Assembly: GCA_031383405.1 (NCBI GenBank)
Contig: JANMZO010000480.1
Span: forward strand, 1 to 64,000
Origin: JANMZO01 sp031383405
GTDB taxonomy: Bacteria > Actinomycetota > Acidimicrobiia > Acidimicrobiales > JANYDT01
DNA: 64,000 bases
Reading direction: 5' to 3'
Position 1 is the first letter of the stretch, and each line of letters begins with the position of its first letter. Shown here in pieces: positions 32,715-41,409 of the stretch. Position numbers and translations under genes: made by a program. Below the pieces are notes generated by a model. It made no database searches. It was not told the origin of the DNA and was given only the letters and a program-made list of their open reading frames with translations.

Positions 32715-33479
32715 TCAGTTTCGGGCCCGTGACGAACGTTTTTGGCGTCGACGACGCACCCGCCGCCGGACGCGACGACCCGACACATCAGGGAACATAT
32801 TCGGACCCGACCACGTATCGCCGTCGTCGACCCTTCCGTCTACGCGGAGGAAGCCAGCATTGACACTCGCAACGGTGCGGGTTCGCTCATACACCCCGTT
32901 GCCGTTGCGGGAGCCGTCGATGTTCGTGTTGCCCTCGATTGTGGTAATCGTGCCGTCATCATGTACCCGCGTGACAATTCCGGTGTGCCCCCGACCGCGG
33001 CCGTGTGCCAGCAGGAAAATGTCGCCAACACGCGGAGTCTTGGCCAAACGCCGATGAGCTCTTCCCCACCTGAATCCTTGAGCGACCTTCGCAAACCCTT
33101 TCCGGCCCTGAATTTCCGGAAGGGGCTCACCGGCCCGGGCAAACACCCACGATACGAACATCGCGCACCACGCTTCGTGGTTCAACCCGTACCAGCGACC
33201 GAACTTGGAGTCGTTGTTGCGGCCTTCGCGGTAACCGATCTGGCTCCGTGCCACGTCGATCAGACGAACCGTGTCCGTGTCGGCGCGGCTCAAATCAGCG
33301 CCGACGCGGGCCGTTCGAGCGGCGTGCTGCTCCCACAGGCCGGCCAGACTGTGCAACGTGAAGGCAGGGTATTCCAACCGGCGGTCGGCGGTAAGGCGGT
33401 TGGCCCACGCGTTGAGTTCCACCTCGAACTCATGGGCGCGGTAGCAGAACCGCTCCAGTTCGGAAGGAATCGCCGACAC
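32715..33479 (-). CDS. CHAP-domain amidase/endopeptidase inserted between nuoB and nuoC
   Basis: A 254-residue protein. The N-terminal 80 residues are helical (PSELERFCYRAHEFEVELNA, AGLWEQHAARTARVG). They are followed by a CHAP cysteine-hydrolase domain: AWCAMFVSWVFARAG (catalytic Cys near 105), RGRGHTGIVTRV (His near 164) and TIEGNTN. CHAP enzymes cut peptidoglycan peptides or amide bonds. The tail is strikingly basic (RRVRRRVRRRRQKR). No signal peptide is visible, so export would need another route, or the substrate is intracellular. It lies between nuoB and nuoC of the second cluster with 97-245 bp spacers, unlike the tight spacing elsewhere in the operon. Start GTG 33479 (SD-like GGGA) is preferred to TTG 33518. 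Confidence 0.8.
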   Translation of the reverse strand: MSAIPSELERFCYRAHEFEVELNAWANRLTADRRLEYPAFTLHSLAGLWEQHAARTARVGADLSRADTDTVRLIDVARSQIGYREGRNNDSKFGRWYGLNHEAWCAMFVSWVFARAGEPLPEIQGRKGFAKVAQGFRWGRAHRRLAKTPRVGDIFLLAHGRGRGHTGIVTRVHDDGTITTIEGNTNIDGSRNGNGVYERTRTVASVNAGFLRVDGRVDDGDTWSGPNMFPDVSGRRVRRRVRRRRQKRSSRARN

Positions 33480-33724
33480 CGATCCCAGATGCTCCAACAA
33501 CCAAAGACCTCCGACCAACGCCCGGATCCGGGCCGCTCCAACTCAGGTGGAGGGGAGTCTGACCAGCCTACGGACCAACCGGGTGGTCAAGGAAGGCGGA
33601 ACATGCGCGCAGGCATCGGGTCAGCGTCGCCCTGTGCCTGCGGCGTGTTCACTGCGTCGCGCTTTTCGGGATCCGGGTGTCACGACAGGGAAGGCGGTGC
33701 GCCGACGCTCCGCCACGATCGGGC

Positions 33725-34252
33725 TCAGCGAGCGGGACCGCCACCGACCACGATCGGGTCCCCGCGCCATTTCGCACCCATGTCCTCGTTTTGTATGCGC
33801 TCCTGGAGGAGCACAATTCCTTCGAGAAGTGCCTCGGGGCGGGGTGGGCAGCCAGGTATGTACACGTCGACGGGGATGATCTGATCAACGCCCTTGGTAA
33901 CGGAGTAGCTGTCCCAGTATGGGCCACCGCAGTTCGCGCAACTGCCCATGGAGATCACGTACTTCGGCTCCGGCATCTGCTCGTAGAGTCGCTTGATGGC
34001 CGGAGCCATCTTGTCGGTCACGGTGCCCGAAACGACAACAAGATCAGCTTGGCGGGGAGAGGCCGGGAAGGGAATCACGCCAAGCCGCATGACGTCGTAA
34101 CGGGGCGACGCGAAGGCCGCACCCATCTCAATGGCGCAGCAGGCGAGTCCCCACTGGTAGCACCACAATGAATATTTGCGGCTGTAGTTGAGCAACCAGG
34201 TGATGGGCTTAGCGCCCTTTTTCCCAAGCAGACCGTTCTCGACTAGACCCAT
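33725..34252 (-). CDS. nuoB: complex I [4Fe-4S] subunit B (second set)
   Basis: A 175-residue subunit carrying cluster N2, the last iron-sulfur centre before quinone. Ligands are in LACCAIEM, MGSCANCGGPYW and YIPGCPPRPEAL. The GSCANCGG and DSYSV segments resemble mitochondrial or F420H2-type enzymes more than NuoB1, which has GVCASSGGMFNNYAIV. It overlaps nuoA by 10 bp. It is followed by the unrelated CHAP gene, which is unusual in nuo operons. Confidence 0.95.
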   Translation of the reverse strand: MGLVENGLLGKKGAKPITWLLNYSRKYSLWCYQWGLACCAIEMGAAFASPRYDVMRLGVIPFPASPRQADLVVVSGTVTDKMAPAIKRLYEQMPEPKYVISMGSCANCGGPYWDSYSVTKGVDQIIPVDVYIPGCPPRPEALLEGIVLLQERIQNEDMGAKWRGDPIVVGGGPAR

Positions 34253-34608
34253 CGAAGGACCCCCTTCTTCCAGGCGTACACGAGACCGAGCAGCAGAATA
34301 AACACGAAGATGCCCATTTCGATGAGGCCGAATACGCCGAACGCCTCAAGCCGCAACGCCCACGGAAAGAGGAAGACGGCCTCCACGTCGAACATGACGA
34401 ACAGAAGAGCGAATATGTAATAGCGGATCTGACTCTGCGACCAGCCGACTCCGACCGGGTCGACCCCCGACTCGTAAGCCATCAACTTTTCCCGACCCGG
34501 GTTCTTCGGGCGAACCAGTCGGGAGATCGACAACGTGCCGCCTACGAGGACGAATGCCGCCATCGCGAGGAACACGATCGTGAGATACGAGCGGAGAAAA
34601 TCGGACAC
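34243..34608 (-). CDS. nuoA: complex I subunit A (second set)
   Basis: A 121-residue subunit with three transmembrane helices. The family loop MAYESGVDPVGVGWSQSQIRYYIFALLFVMFDVEAVFLFPWA is represented here by AYESGVDP, QIRYYIFALLFVMFDVE and FLFPWAL. GTG 34608 gives normal length and the start VSDFLRSYLTIVFL; it lies 8 nt after a TAGGAT box (34617-34622). A GTG at 34686 would add 26 residues and start only 9 bp after nuoN of the first cluster, so read-through from that cluster is possible too. Confidence 0.92.
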   Translation of the reverse strand: MSDFLRSYLTIVFLAMAAFVLVGGTLSISRLVRPKNPGREKLMAYESGVDPVGVGWSQSQIRYYIFALLFVMFDVEAVFLFPWALRLEAFGVFGLIEMGIFVFILLLGLVYAWKKGVLRWV

Positions 34609-34616
34609 GATTGTTG

Positions 34617-34622
34617 ATCCTA
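34617..34622 (-). promoter_or_regulatory. -10 box TAGGAT before the second nuoA
   Basis: TAGGAT on the minus strand ends 8 nt before GTG 34608. It could let the second complex I cluster be expressed separately from the first. Confidence 0.4.
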
Positions 34623-34695
34623 CTGGTGATCGGAGGAAACGAACGAAACGGAAGAGTTGGAGAGTTGTTGTCGTCGGGTCGGACACAAAGTCGTG

Positions 34696-36234
34696 CTACC
34701 GGAGAAACGCCTTGTCGGCGAAGTCCAGAAGTGCCTGCGGAACGATGCCGGCAAACAGCGTGAACGCGACCGCCACCACCAACGCGATGCGGGTTCCGAT
34801 CGGCACCGTGAGCGACGCCGCGGACGGAGTCGATTCGACAGGGTCGTTCATGTACATCTGCACCATGAGGCGAAGGTAGGCGTAGGCCGAAACAACCGAT
34901 GCCAACATGGCGACAATGGCGATGGCGTAGGAATGCACGTCGACGGCGGCCCGGAGCACACCGAACTTGGCGACGAAACCCGACGTCATCGGGATACCTG
35001 CTTGGGCAAGGAGGAACAGCGTGAGGGCGAGAGCCAGCGCCGGCGAACGCTCGCCCAGGCCCTTGTACGACTCGACGGCGTGACTACCGTCGCCCCGCTT
35101 ACCGACAACGGTCACAACCGCAAACGTGCCAAGCACAACGAACGTGTAGGTCAACAGGTAAAACAGCGACCCGGCCATACCCTCGGTCGTGGCGGCCTGA
35201 AGGCCGATAAGGATGAAGCCGGCGTGGCTGATCGAACTGTAAGCGAGGACACGCTTTACATCGGTCTGCACCACCGCAAGAATCGAACCGACCACCATGG
35301 AGGCAATCGCAAGCGCCCAGATGATCGGCCGCCAGTCGAGCGAACGGGTACTGAGGGCGGTCAACAGAAGGCGGAGGAGTCCGGCGAAGCCCGCGGCTTT
35401 TGCCGCAGCAGCCATGAAGCCGGTGACCGGTGATGGTGAGCCCTGGTATACGTCGGGCGTCCACATGTGGAACGGGACGGCCGCAATTTTGAAGCCGAGC
35501 CCGACCACTAGGAATGCGAGACCAGCCGTTAGGAGACCGTTCTTGAGAATGATCTGCTGGGTGAGGTACGCCGCAATGTCGTTGAAGTTCGTCGAACCGG
35601 TCGCACCGTAGGTTAGGGCTATGCCGTAGAGGAAGATCGCCGACGAAAAGCTACCGAGCACGAAGTACTTCAGGGCGGCCTCCTGCGACTCCACCCGACG
35701 CAGATGTGAACCGGCCAGGACATAGAGGGCGATCGAGAGGATCTCAAGACCTAGGAACAACACGATGAGATCGTTGGCGCTGGCCATGACGATGCCACCC
35801 GAAGCGGAAAGCATCGCAAGGACGTAGAACTCGGGACCTTCAAGGTCTTCGCGGCGGAGGTAGCCGTCGGCGATCAACACCGCGAGCACCAGCGCCGAGC
35901 AGACGACGGTCGTGACGAACACGGTGAAGCCGTCGACGTTGATGGCATCCGCGATGGCAGTGAACGCTCCTTTACGGATACGTATCCACTGACGCCACGC
36001 GGCGAACCCGGCCACGGCTGTGGTCGCGGTCGTAAACCAAACGTAGGTGCCGTGAATCCACTTCGTGTGACGGGCCAGGGATCCAACGACGAGAAGCAGA
36101 AACGCGCCGGCGATGAGAATCGTCGCTGGACCAACGGCTGTCCAGTCAACTGCAGGCATCTTCAACGCTTCGGGAAGTGCGTCCTGCAAATGAATCGCCC
36201 CAGTCAGGCTTGTGGCAATGGCGTTGAACATCAT
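34696..36234 (-). CDS. nuoN: NADH dehydrogenase subunit N (first, 14-gene set)
   Basis: A 512-residue antiporter-like subunit of the proton-pumping arm. Motifs are LFLGLEILSIALYVLAGSH, SQEAALKYFVLGSFSSA, FKIAAVPFHMWTPDVYQGSP and LAYSSISHAGFILIGL. It is the last gene of the full nuoA-N operon. Its start overlaps the nuoM stop by 4 bp, and its stop is followed almost directly by the second nuoA. Confidence 0.95.
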   Translation of the reverse strand: MMFNAIATSLTGAIHLQDALPEALKMPAVDWTAVGPATILIAGAFLLLVVGSLARHTKWIHGTYVWFTTATTAVAGFAAWRQWIRIRKGAFTAIADAINVDGFTVFVTTVVCSALVLAVLIADGYLRREDLEGPEFYVLAMLSASGGIVMASANDLIVLFLGLEILSIALYVLAGSHLRRVESQEAALKYFVLGSFSSAIFLYGIALTYGATGSTNFNDIAAYLTQQIILKNGLLTAGLAFLVVGLGFKIAAVPFHMWTPDVYQGSPSPVTGFMAAAAKAAGFAGLLRLLLTALSTRSLDWRPIIWALAIASMVVGSILAVVQTDVKRVLAYSSISHAGFILIGLQAATTEGMAGSLFYLLTYTFVVLGTFAVVTVVGKRGDGSHAVESYKGLGERSPALALALTLFLLAQAGIPMTSGFVAKFGVLRAAVDVHSYAIAIVAMLASVVSAYAYLRLMVQMYMNDPVESTPSAASLTVPIGTRIALVVAVAFTLFAGIVPQALLDFADKAFLR

Positions 36235-37898
36235 TCAGCAGCCCTGACCGCGACCGTCGTGTCAGTCGCCGACTCGGCGGCCGTCGCTTCAGGATCCGCC
36301 ACGTCAAAAGCGTCCTGGCCGCCCCGGTTCTTGGCGACGGCCGGTTCTTTGGCCTTGGACCTCTCTTCGACGTGTTGGATCAACTGTTTTACCGATGGAT
36401 CAATACGATCGAGGATGGGCTTCGGATAGACACCCATACCGATTATGAGTACGAGGAGCGGCGCAATCACGAAACGCTCGCGCGTGGTCAGATCCCACAT
36501 GTGGGCCCGATTCTCTTCGTCGGGCTCGCCGTGGAATGTGCGCTGATATGCCCACAGCAGATACAGCGCGGCGAGGATCACGCCCGTCGCAGCAACCACG
36601 GCCCACCAACGATGCGTCAGGAACGTGCCCATGAGAATCATAAACTCGCCGACGAAGCCGTTGAGTCCGGGAACACCGATGGAGCTGAGCATCACGATCG
36701 TGAACACACCGGCCATCACCGGGGCTAGTGTCTGGAGCCCCTTGAGCTGGGAAATTTCGCGTGTATGCCGGCGTTCATAGATCCAGCCCACGAGAAGGAA
36801 CAGGGCGGGCGTGGAAACCCCGTGGTTGATCATCTGCAGCACCGAACCCGACAGCGCCTGGTTCGTGATGGCGTAGGTGCCGATCACGATGAAGCCAAGG
36901 TGGGCGACGGACGAGTATGCGACAAGACGCTTGAGGTCTTTTTGAACCACGGCGGTGAGGGCTCCGTAGATAATCCCGGTCACGCCCAGAGTGAGCATGA
37001 CCGGACCAAACCAGACCGAGGCTTCGGGGAAAAGGTACAGACCGAAACGGATCAGACCATACGTACCCATTTTCAGCATCACGCCGGCGAGGATGACCGA
37101 GCCGGCCGTGGGCGCTTCGGTGTGGGCGTCGGGCAACCACGTATGCAACGGGAACACGGGCACCTTGATCGCGAACGCCAGGGCGAAGGCGAGGAACAAC
37201 CAGCGGGCCGTGTTCTGTGGGAGGTTTGCCTGGGCCAGCTGGGTGATGTCGAAGGTAAGAACACCGAGCTTGGCTTTGGCCAGGAAGGCCAGCGTGATGG
37301 ACGCAACCAGCATGAGCGCCGAGCCGAACATCGTGTAGAGGAAGAACTTCATCGCGGCGTACTGCTTTTCGCCGTGACCCCAGCCGCCGATGAGGAAATA
37401 CATCGGGACGAGCACGATCTCGAAGAAGACGAAGAACACGAAAAGGTCAAGGCTGAGGAACACACCCATCACGCCGGCTTCGAGAAGCAGCAACCAGGCC
37501 ACGTAGGGCTTGATGTTGTGACGCTCATCGGGACCGAGAATGGCGATCGGGAACAAGATTCCGGTGAGAACGACGAGGAACAGAGAAATGCCGTCGACCC
37601 CGAGATTCCAAGAGACTCCGAATTGCTTGATCCACTCGTGTTTGGAACCGAACTGGAAGCCTGCATCGAGCTTCTCAAAATTTGTAAGCAGCCAAACGGT
37701 CATCGCCAATGTGACACCGGAGAAGCCGAGGCCCGCGACCTTCACGATCTCTTCCCGGCTCTTCGGGATCAGCGCAACAATCACTGCGCCGATGAGCGGA
37801 ACGGCGATGAGCATCGTGAGAAGAGGGAACGCCACCGGAACCGCCTCGTGGAGCGGTTCGGTCGTTGACACGGCCGCGAAGAGCTGAGACATGGCCAT
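36231..37898 (-). CDS. nuoM: NADH dehydrogenase subunit M (first set)
   Basis: A 555-residue antiporter-like subunit. Motifs are FFEIVLVPMYFLIGGWGHG with the conserved Glu, AIKVPVFPLHTWLPDAHTEAP, LVAYSSVAHLGFIVIG and SSIGVPGLNGFVGEFMIL. The C-terminus has an extra hydrophilic, acidic tail of about 45 residues. ATG 37898 overlaps the nuoL stop (TGATG); ATG 37892 is an alternative. Confidence 0.95.
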   Translation of the reverse strand: MAMSQLFAAVSTTEPLHEAVPVAFPLLTMLIAVPLIGAVIVALIPKSREEIVKVAGLGFSGVTLAMTVWLLTNFEKLDAGFQFGSKHEWIKQFGVSWNLGVDGISLFLVVLTGILFPIAILGPDERHNIKPYVAWLLLLEAGVMGVFLSLDLFVFFVFFEIVLVPMYFLIGGWGHGEKQYAAMKFFLYTMFGSALMLVASITLAFLAKAKLGVLTFDITQLAQANLPQNTARWLFLAFALAFAIKVPVFPLHTWLPDAHTEAPTAGSVILAGVMLKMGTYGLIRFGLYLFPEASVWFGPVMLTLGVTGIIYGALTAVVQKDLKRLVAYSSVAHLGFIVIGTYAITNQALSGSVLQMINHGVSTPALFLLVGWIYERRHTREISQLKGLQTLAPVMAGVFTIVMLSSIGVPGLNGFVGEFMILMGTFLTHRWWAVVAATGVILAALYLLWAYQRTFHGEPDEENRAHMWDLTTRERFVIAPLLVLIIGMGVYPKPILDRIDPSVKQLIQHVEERSKAKEPAVAKNRGGQDAFDVADPEATAAESATDTTVAVRAAE

Positions 37899-39847
37899 CA
37901 AAGTGCCGTCCGAACGAGTACGTATGCGACCATCAACACGAGTCCTCCGACCAGGCCCAGCGCGTACTGACGCACATAACCGGTTTGTACCTTGCGAACA
38001 GTACCGCCGACCGCCTGAACGACAGTTCCAAACCCGTTCACGACGCCATCGATGATCTTCTTGTCGAAGACAAAGGCCGCGAAGTTGCTGATCGCCAGCC
38101 CCGGGACGGTGATGACCTTGCCGAGGATGGCATCGATGCCATAGGCGCGCTTAAGAAGTGGAACTTCGAGTTCGGGCTGATCGGCCCCACGCTTCCACAT
38201 CGACCATCCAAGGAAGATACCGACCAGGCCACACGCCACGGCGATGGCTGCGAGCGCGAACTTCGTGCCACCCCCGACGTGATGCGGTTCGCTCACAAAC
38301 GCGTGGATTTCGGTACCGGGGATCAGGCCGGATTCGAGCCACTTAGCCAGGAATTCAAACTTGGCCCTGAACGGCGTGTTCATCAGGCCGCCGACGGTCG
38401 CCAGGCCGGCGAGAGCCACCAGTGGAAGCAACATGGTGACCGGAGACTCGTGCGGGTGTCCGCGATGGGCCGCGTCATGTTCATCCGTTGCGGCCACGGT
38501 ATTCGCGTCGTGCAGAAAACGCTCCTTGCCGTAGAACACCAGAACGACCTGGCGGGTCATGTAGTACGCGGTCAGCAGCGCGGTTACCAGCCCGAGAACC
38601 CAGAGCGGTTTGCTGGTCTGGTAGGCACCGAGGAGGATCTCGTCCTTGGACCAGAAGCCGGAAAACGGCGGTATGCCCGAAATGGCGAGCCAGCCGACCA
38701 TGTACGTGGCCCACGTGATCGGCATCCACTTCCGGATGTTGCCCATGAACTTCATGTTCTGGGGGTCGTCGTGTCCGTGCATGCCATGGATGACCGAACC
38801 GGCACCTAGGAACATCAGCGCCTTGAAAAACGCGTGGGTGACCATGTGGAAGATGGCGGCCACGTTTGCCCCGACGCCAACCGCCAGGAACATGTAACCC
38901 AACTGGCTGATCGTCGAATACGCCAACACGCGTTTGATGTCGTCCTGTGCCGTGGCGATCGTGGCGGCGTAGAGCGCCGTGAGCCCTCCGGTCCACGCCA
39001 CGACCTGCATCACACCGGGCGTGAGTTCGAGCAGCGGATGGATGCGGACCATGAGGTACACGCCGGCGGTCACCATGGTGGCGGCGTGGATAAGCGCCGA
39101 CACGGGCGTCGGGCCTTCCATGGCATCGGGGAGCCAGACATACAGCGGGAGCTGGGCCGATTTGCCACAGGCACCCAGGAACAGCAGGAGACAGATCGCA
39201 ACCACCGTCGACTGCGCCGGACGGTTCTCCTCGATGGAGCGGAACACGGCGTGGTACTGGAGCGAACCGGTCTGTTGGAAGATCAGGAACATAGCGGTCA
39301 TGAGGCCGAAGTCGCCGATGCGGTTCGTGACGAACGCTTTCTTGCCGGCGCTCGACGCCGAGTCCTTTTCGAACCAGAACGAGATGAGCAGGTACGAGCA
39401 GGTACCGACACCCTCCCAGCCCAGGAACATCAGCAGGAAATTATCGGCCAGAACCAACATGAGCATCGAGAACACAAAAAGGTTCAGGTACGTAAAGAAC
39501 CGTGGGAACCGCGGATCACCGTGCATGTAGCCGATTGCAAAGAGATGAATCAGCGTCGCGATACCGGTCACGAAAAGCACCATCGTGATCGACAGCGGGT
39601 TCACGAGCAACGCAACATCGACACCGAGCGACGGCATCCACGAGAACAGCACCCTGGTGAAGGCCCGCTCGTCCTCGTGCTTGCCGACCAGCGAAACGAA
39701 CACGGCTGAGGCCGTGACAAAAGAGCCACCGACCATCGCGGTGGCCAGATAACCACTGAGGGGCTCCCCGATGCGCTTGCCGACGAGAAGCAGAATGCAG
39801 AACCCGACAAGGGGGAGCGCGGGTATGAGCCAGACGAGATCGAGCAC
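37898..39847 (-). CDS. nuoL: NADH dehydrogenase subunit L (first set)
   Basis: A 649-residue distal antiporter-like subunit of normal length. Motifs are FLGWEGVGTCSYLLISFWFE, KSAQLPLYVWLPDAMEGPTP, LAYSTISQLGYMFLAVGVG and SGIPPFSGFWSKDEIL. It has a short His-containing loop (EHDAAHRGHPHES) at the place where the second NuoL carries its much longer His-rich insertion. nuoK lies 2 bp upstream and nuoM overlaps downstream. Confidence 0.96.
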   Translation of the reverse strand: MLDLVWLIPALPLVGFCILLLVGKRIGEPLSGYLATAMVGGSFVTASAVFVSLVGKHEDERAFTRVLFSWMPSLGVDVALLVNPLSITMVLFVTGIATLIHLFAIGYMHGDPRFPRFFTYLNLFVFSMLMLVLADNFLLMFLGWEGVGTCSYLLISFWFEKDSASSAGKKAFVTNRIGDFGLMTAMFLIFQQTGSLQYHAVFRSIEENRPAQSTVVAICLLLFLGACGKSAQLPLYVWLPDAMEGPTPVSALIHAATMVTAGVYLMVRIHPLLELTPGVMQVVAWTGGLTALYAATIATAQDDIKRVLAYSTISQLGYMFLAVGVGANVAAIFHMVTHAFFKALMFLGAGSVIHGMHGHDDPQNMKFMGNIRKWMPITWATYMVGWLAISGIPPFSGFWSKDEILLGAYQTSKPLWVLGLVTALLTAYYMTRQVVLVFYGKERFLHDANTVAATDEHDAAHRGHPHESPVTMLLPLVALAGLATVGGLMNTPFRAKFEFLAKWLESGLIPGTEIHAFVSEPHHVGGGTKFALAAIAVACGLVGIFLGWSMWKRGADQPELEVPLLKRAYGIDAILGKVITVPGLAISNFAAFVFDKKIIDGVVNGFGTVVQAVGGTVRKVQTGYVRQYALGLVGGLVLMVAYVLVRTAL

Positions 39848-39849
39848 GT

Positions 39850-40185
39850 TCAGCCCTTCAACAGCGAGGCGCTGTCTGCCGTTGCGCCGATTTTACGACG
39901 GCGGAAGATGGACACGATGATTCCGAGACCGACCACGACTTCTGCGGCCGCCACAACCATCGAAAAGAAGACGGCCACCTGCCCACCGATGTCGTTGAGA
40001 GACCGGGCGAACGTAACGAGCGCAAGGTTCGCTGCGTTGAGCATCAATTCCACGCACATGAACATCACCAGCACGTTTCGCTTGAGCAGAATGCCAACGG
40101 CACCGAGGGTGAACAGCACCGCCGAGACCGACAGATACGCAGCGGTCGTGGGTCGGCCCACGGCGGAAAGAACGACAGCGGTCAT
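39850..40185 (-). CDS. nuoK: NADH dehydrogenase subunit K (first set)
   Basis: A 111-residue three-helix subunit with the E-channel glutamates in FMCVELMLNAANLALVTF and VAAAEVVVGLGIIVSIFR. It overlaps nuoJ by 4 bp, so translation is coupled. Confidence 0.95.
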   Translation of the reverse strand: MTAVVLSAVGRPTTAAYLSVSAVLFTLGAVGILLKRNVLVMFMCVELMLNAANLALVTFARSLNDIGGQVAVFFSMVVAAAEVVVGLGIIVSIFRRRKIGATADSASLLKG

Positions 40186-40718
40186 GCGGCGATTCCCTCA
40201 TCGAGAGGTTTGGGCTTCCGGGTGAGCAGCACTGCACCGACTACGGCGATGACCAGCAACACCGAGGTGATCTCGAACGCGAACAGGTAGCGGGTGAACA
40301 ACGATTTGCTCAGGGTTTGTACGTTGGTTTCGGGGCCCGTCGCCACACCCGCCGTGCTGGCCTTGCCGAGCACGAAGTTGACCCGGCTGATCAGGATCAA
40401 CTCCGCCAGGGCAATCGCTCCGACGAGCCCCGCCGCGATCCTTTGACCTTTCAAAGGTTCACCGGTGAGGCCATCGTTGCGGTCGACGCCAAGAAGCATA
40501 ATGACAAACAGGAAGAGAACCACGATTGCACCGGCGTACACGATGACCTGCACCGCGGCAAGGAAGTGGGCTCCCTGAGCCACGAAAAGCACGGCGACAC
40601 CGAAGAGCGTCTGCACAAGCGACAGCGCGGCATGCACCGGATTCCTCATGGTGAGCACACCAACGGCGCCGACCAGCGCCATCAGCGAACCGACGATGAA
40701 TACGATCCAATCAACCAT
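40182..40718 (-). CDS. nuoJ: NADH dehydrogenase subunit J (first set)
   Basis: A 178-residue five-helix membrane subunit: MRNPVHAALSLVQTLFGVAV and AVQVIVYAGAIVVLFLFVIM hold the conserved coupling helix. The start shares one base with the nuoI stop at 40718. Confidence 0.95.
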   Translation of the reverse strand: MVDWIVFIVGSLMALVGAVGVLTMRNPVHAALSLVQTLFGVAVLFVAQGAHFLAAVQVIVYAGAIVVLFLFVIMLLGVDRNDGLTGEPLKGQRIAAGLVGAIALAELILISRVNFVLGKASTAGVATGPETNVQTLSKSLFTRYLFAFEITSVLLVIAVVGAVLLTRKPKPLDEGIAA

Positions 40719-41407
40719 CAGTGTTGGCCACCCCCATGTGAGGCACCGTGGGATGCGGTGGCCGTAGCCCGAACCGCGTCGTTCACAGCCTCGGCCTCGA
40801 GAGCGGAGCGGCGTTCGATCTCGACCGACTGGCCGACTTCGGGGGCCCGGTCGCCGTAGCCAAGATCGCCCGACCAGAGCACCCTACCCTCAAACGTGAT
40901 GTCTCCTCCGGGAGCAGTGGCGCGCATCCATCCAGAGATCGGGATTTCAGCGCCGCGGTCGTCTTCCCATGGCTGCACGCGGGGATTTCCGTTGTCATCG
41001 ACAACCAGTTCGGCCTTCGTGTAGATCGCGTCGCGACGGTTCGTGAAGCTGAACTCGAAGATCTTCGACTCAGTGATCGCTTCGGTCGGGCAGGCCTCTA
41101 CGCACAAGTCGCAGTGGATGCAGCGGAGATAGTTGATTTCGTACACGAAACCGAACCGCTCCCCCGGAGATGTCGGGTTGTCGGGATCGTTGTCAGCTCC
41201 GCGCACATAGATACATTTCGCCGGGCAAACGCCAGCGCAAAGCTCGCAACCAATGCACTTCTCCATGCCATCTTCATAACGGTTCAGCACATGGCGACCG
41301 TGAAAGCGCTCGGGCTTGGGACGAAGGGTGTCGGGATAACGCTCGGTACGAACGTCGCCGCGCCAATGTTCGAGCAGCGGAATACGGAAGCCTTCCAGGT
41401 AGCCCAT
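40718..41407 (-). CDS. nuoI: NADH dehydrogenase 2[4Fe-4S] subunit I (first set)
   Basis: A 229-residue subunit with two [4Fe-4S] motifs, CIGCELCAGVCPAKC and CIHCDLCVEACP, transferring electrons towards NuoB. The C-terminal extension of about 100 residues after the second cluster ends in a Gly/His-rich tail (SHGASHGGGQH) of a kind seen in actinobacterial NuoI. The start at 41407 (MGYLEGFRIPLLEHW) lies 2 bp after the nuoH stop; the longer open frame upstream is nuoH shadow. Confidence 0.95.
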   Translation of the reverse strand: MGYLEGFRIPLLEHWRGDVRTERYPDTLRPKPERFHGRHVLNRYEDGMEKCIGCELCAGVCPAKCIYVRGADNDPDNPTSPGERFGFVYEINYLRCIHCDLCVEACPTEAITESKIFEFSFTNRRDAIYTKAELVVDDNGNPRVQPWEDDRGAEIPISGWMRATAPGGDITFEGRVLWSGDLGYGDRAPEVGQSVEIERRSALEAEAVNDAVRATATASHGASHGGGQH

Positions 41408-41409
41408 AG

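Noticed and set aside
36765..37868. Plus-strand open frame of 367 codons opposite the first nuoM
   Set aside because: Composition is Glu/His/Arg-rich shadow of membrane helices; no start signal.
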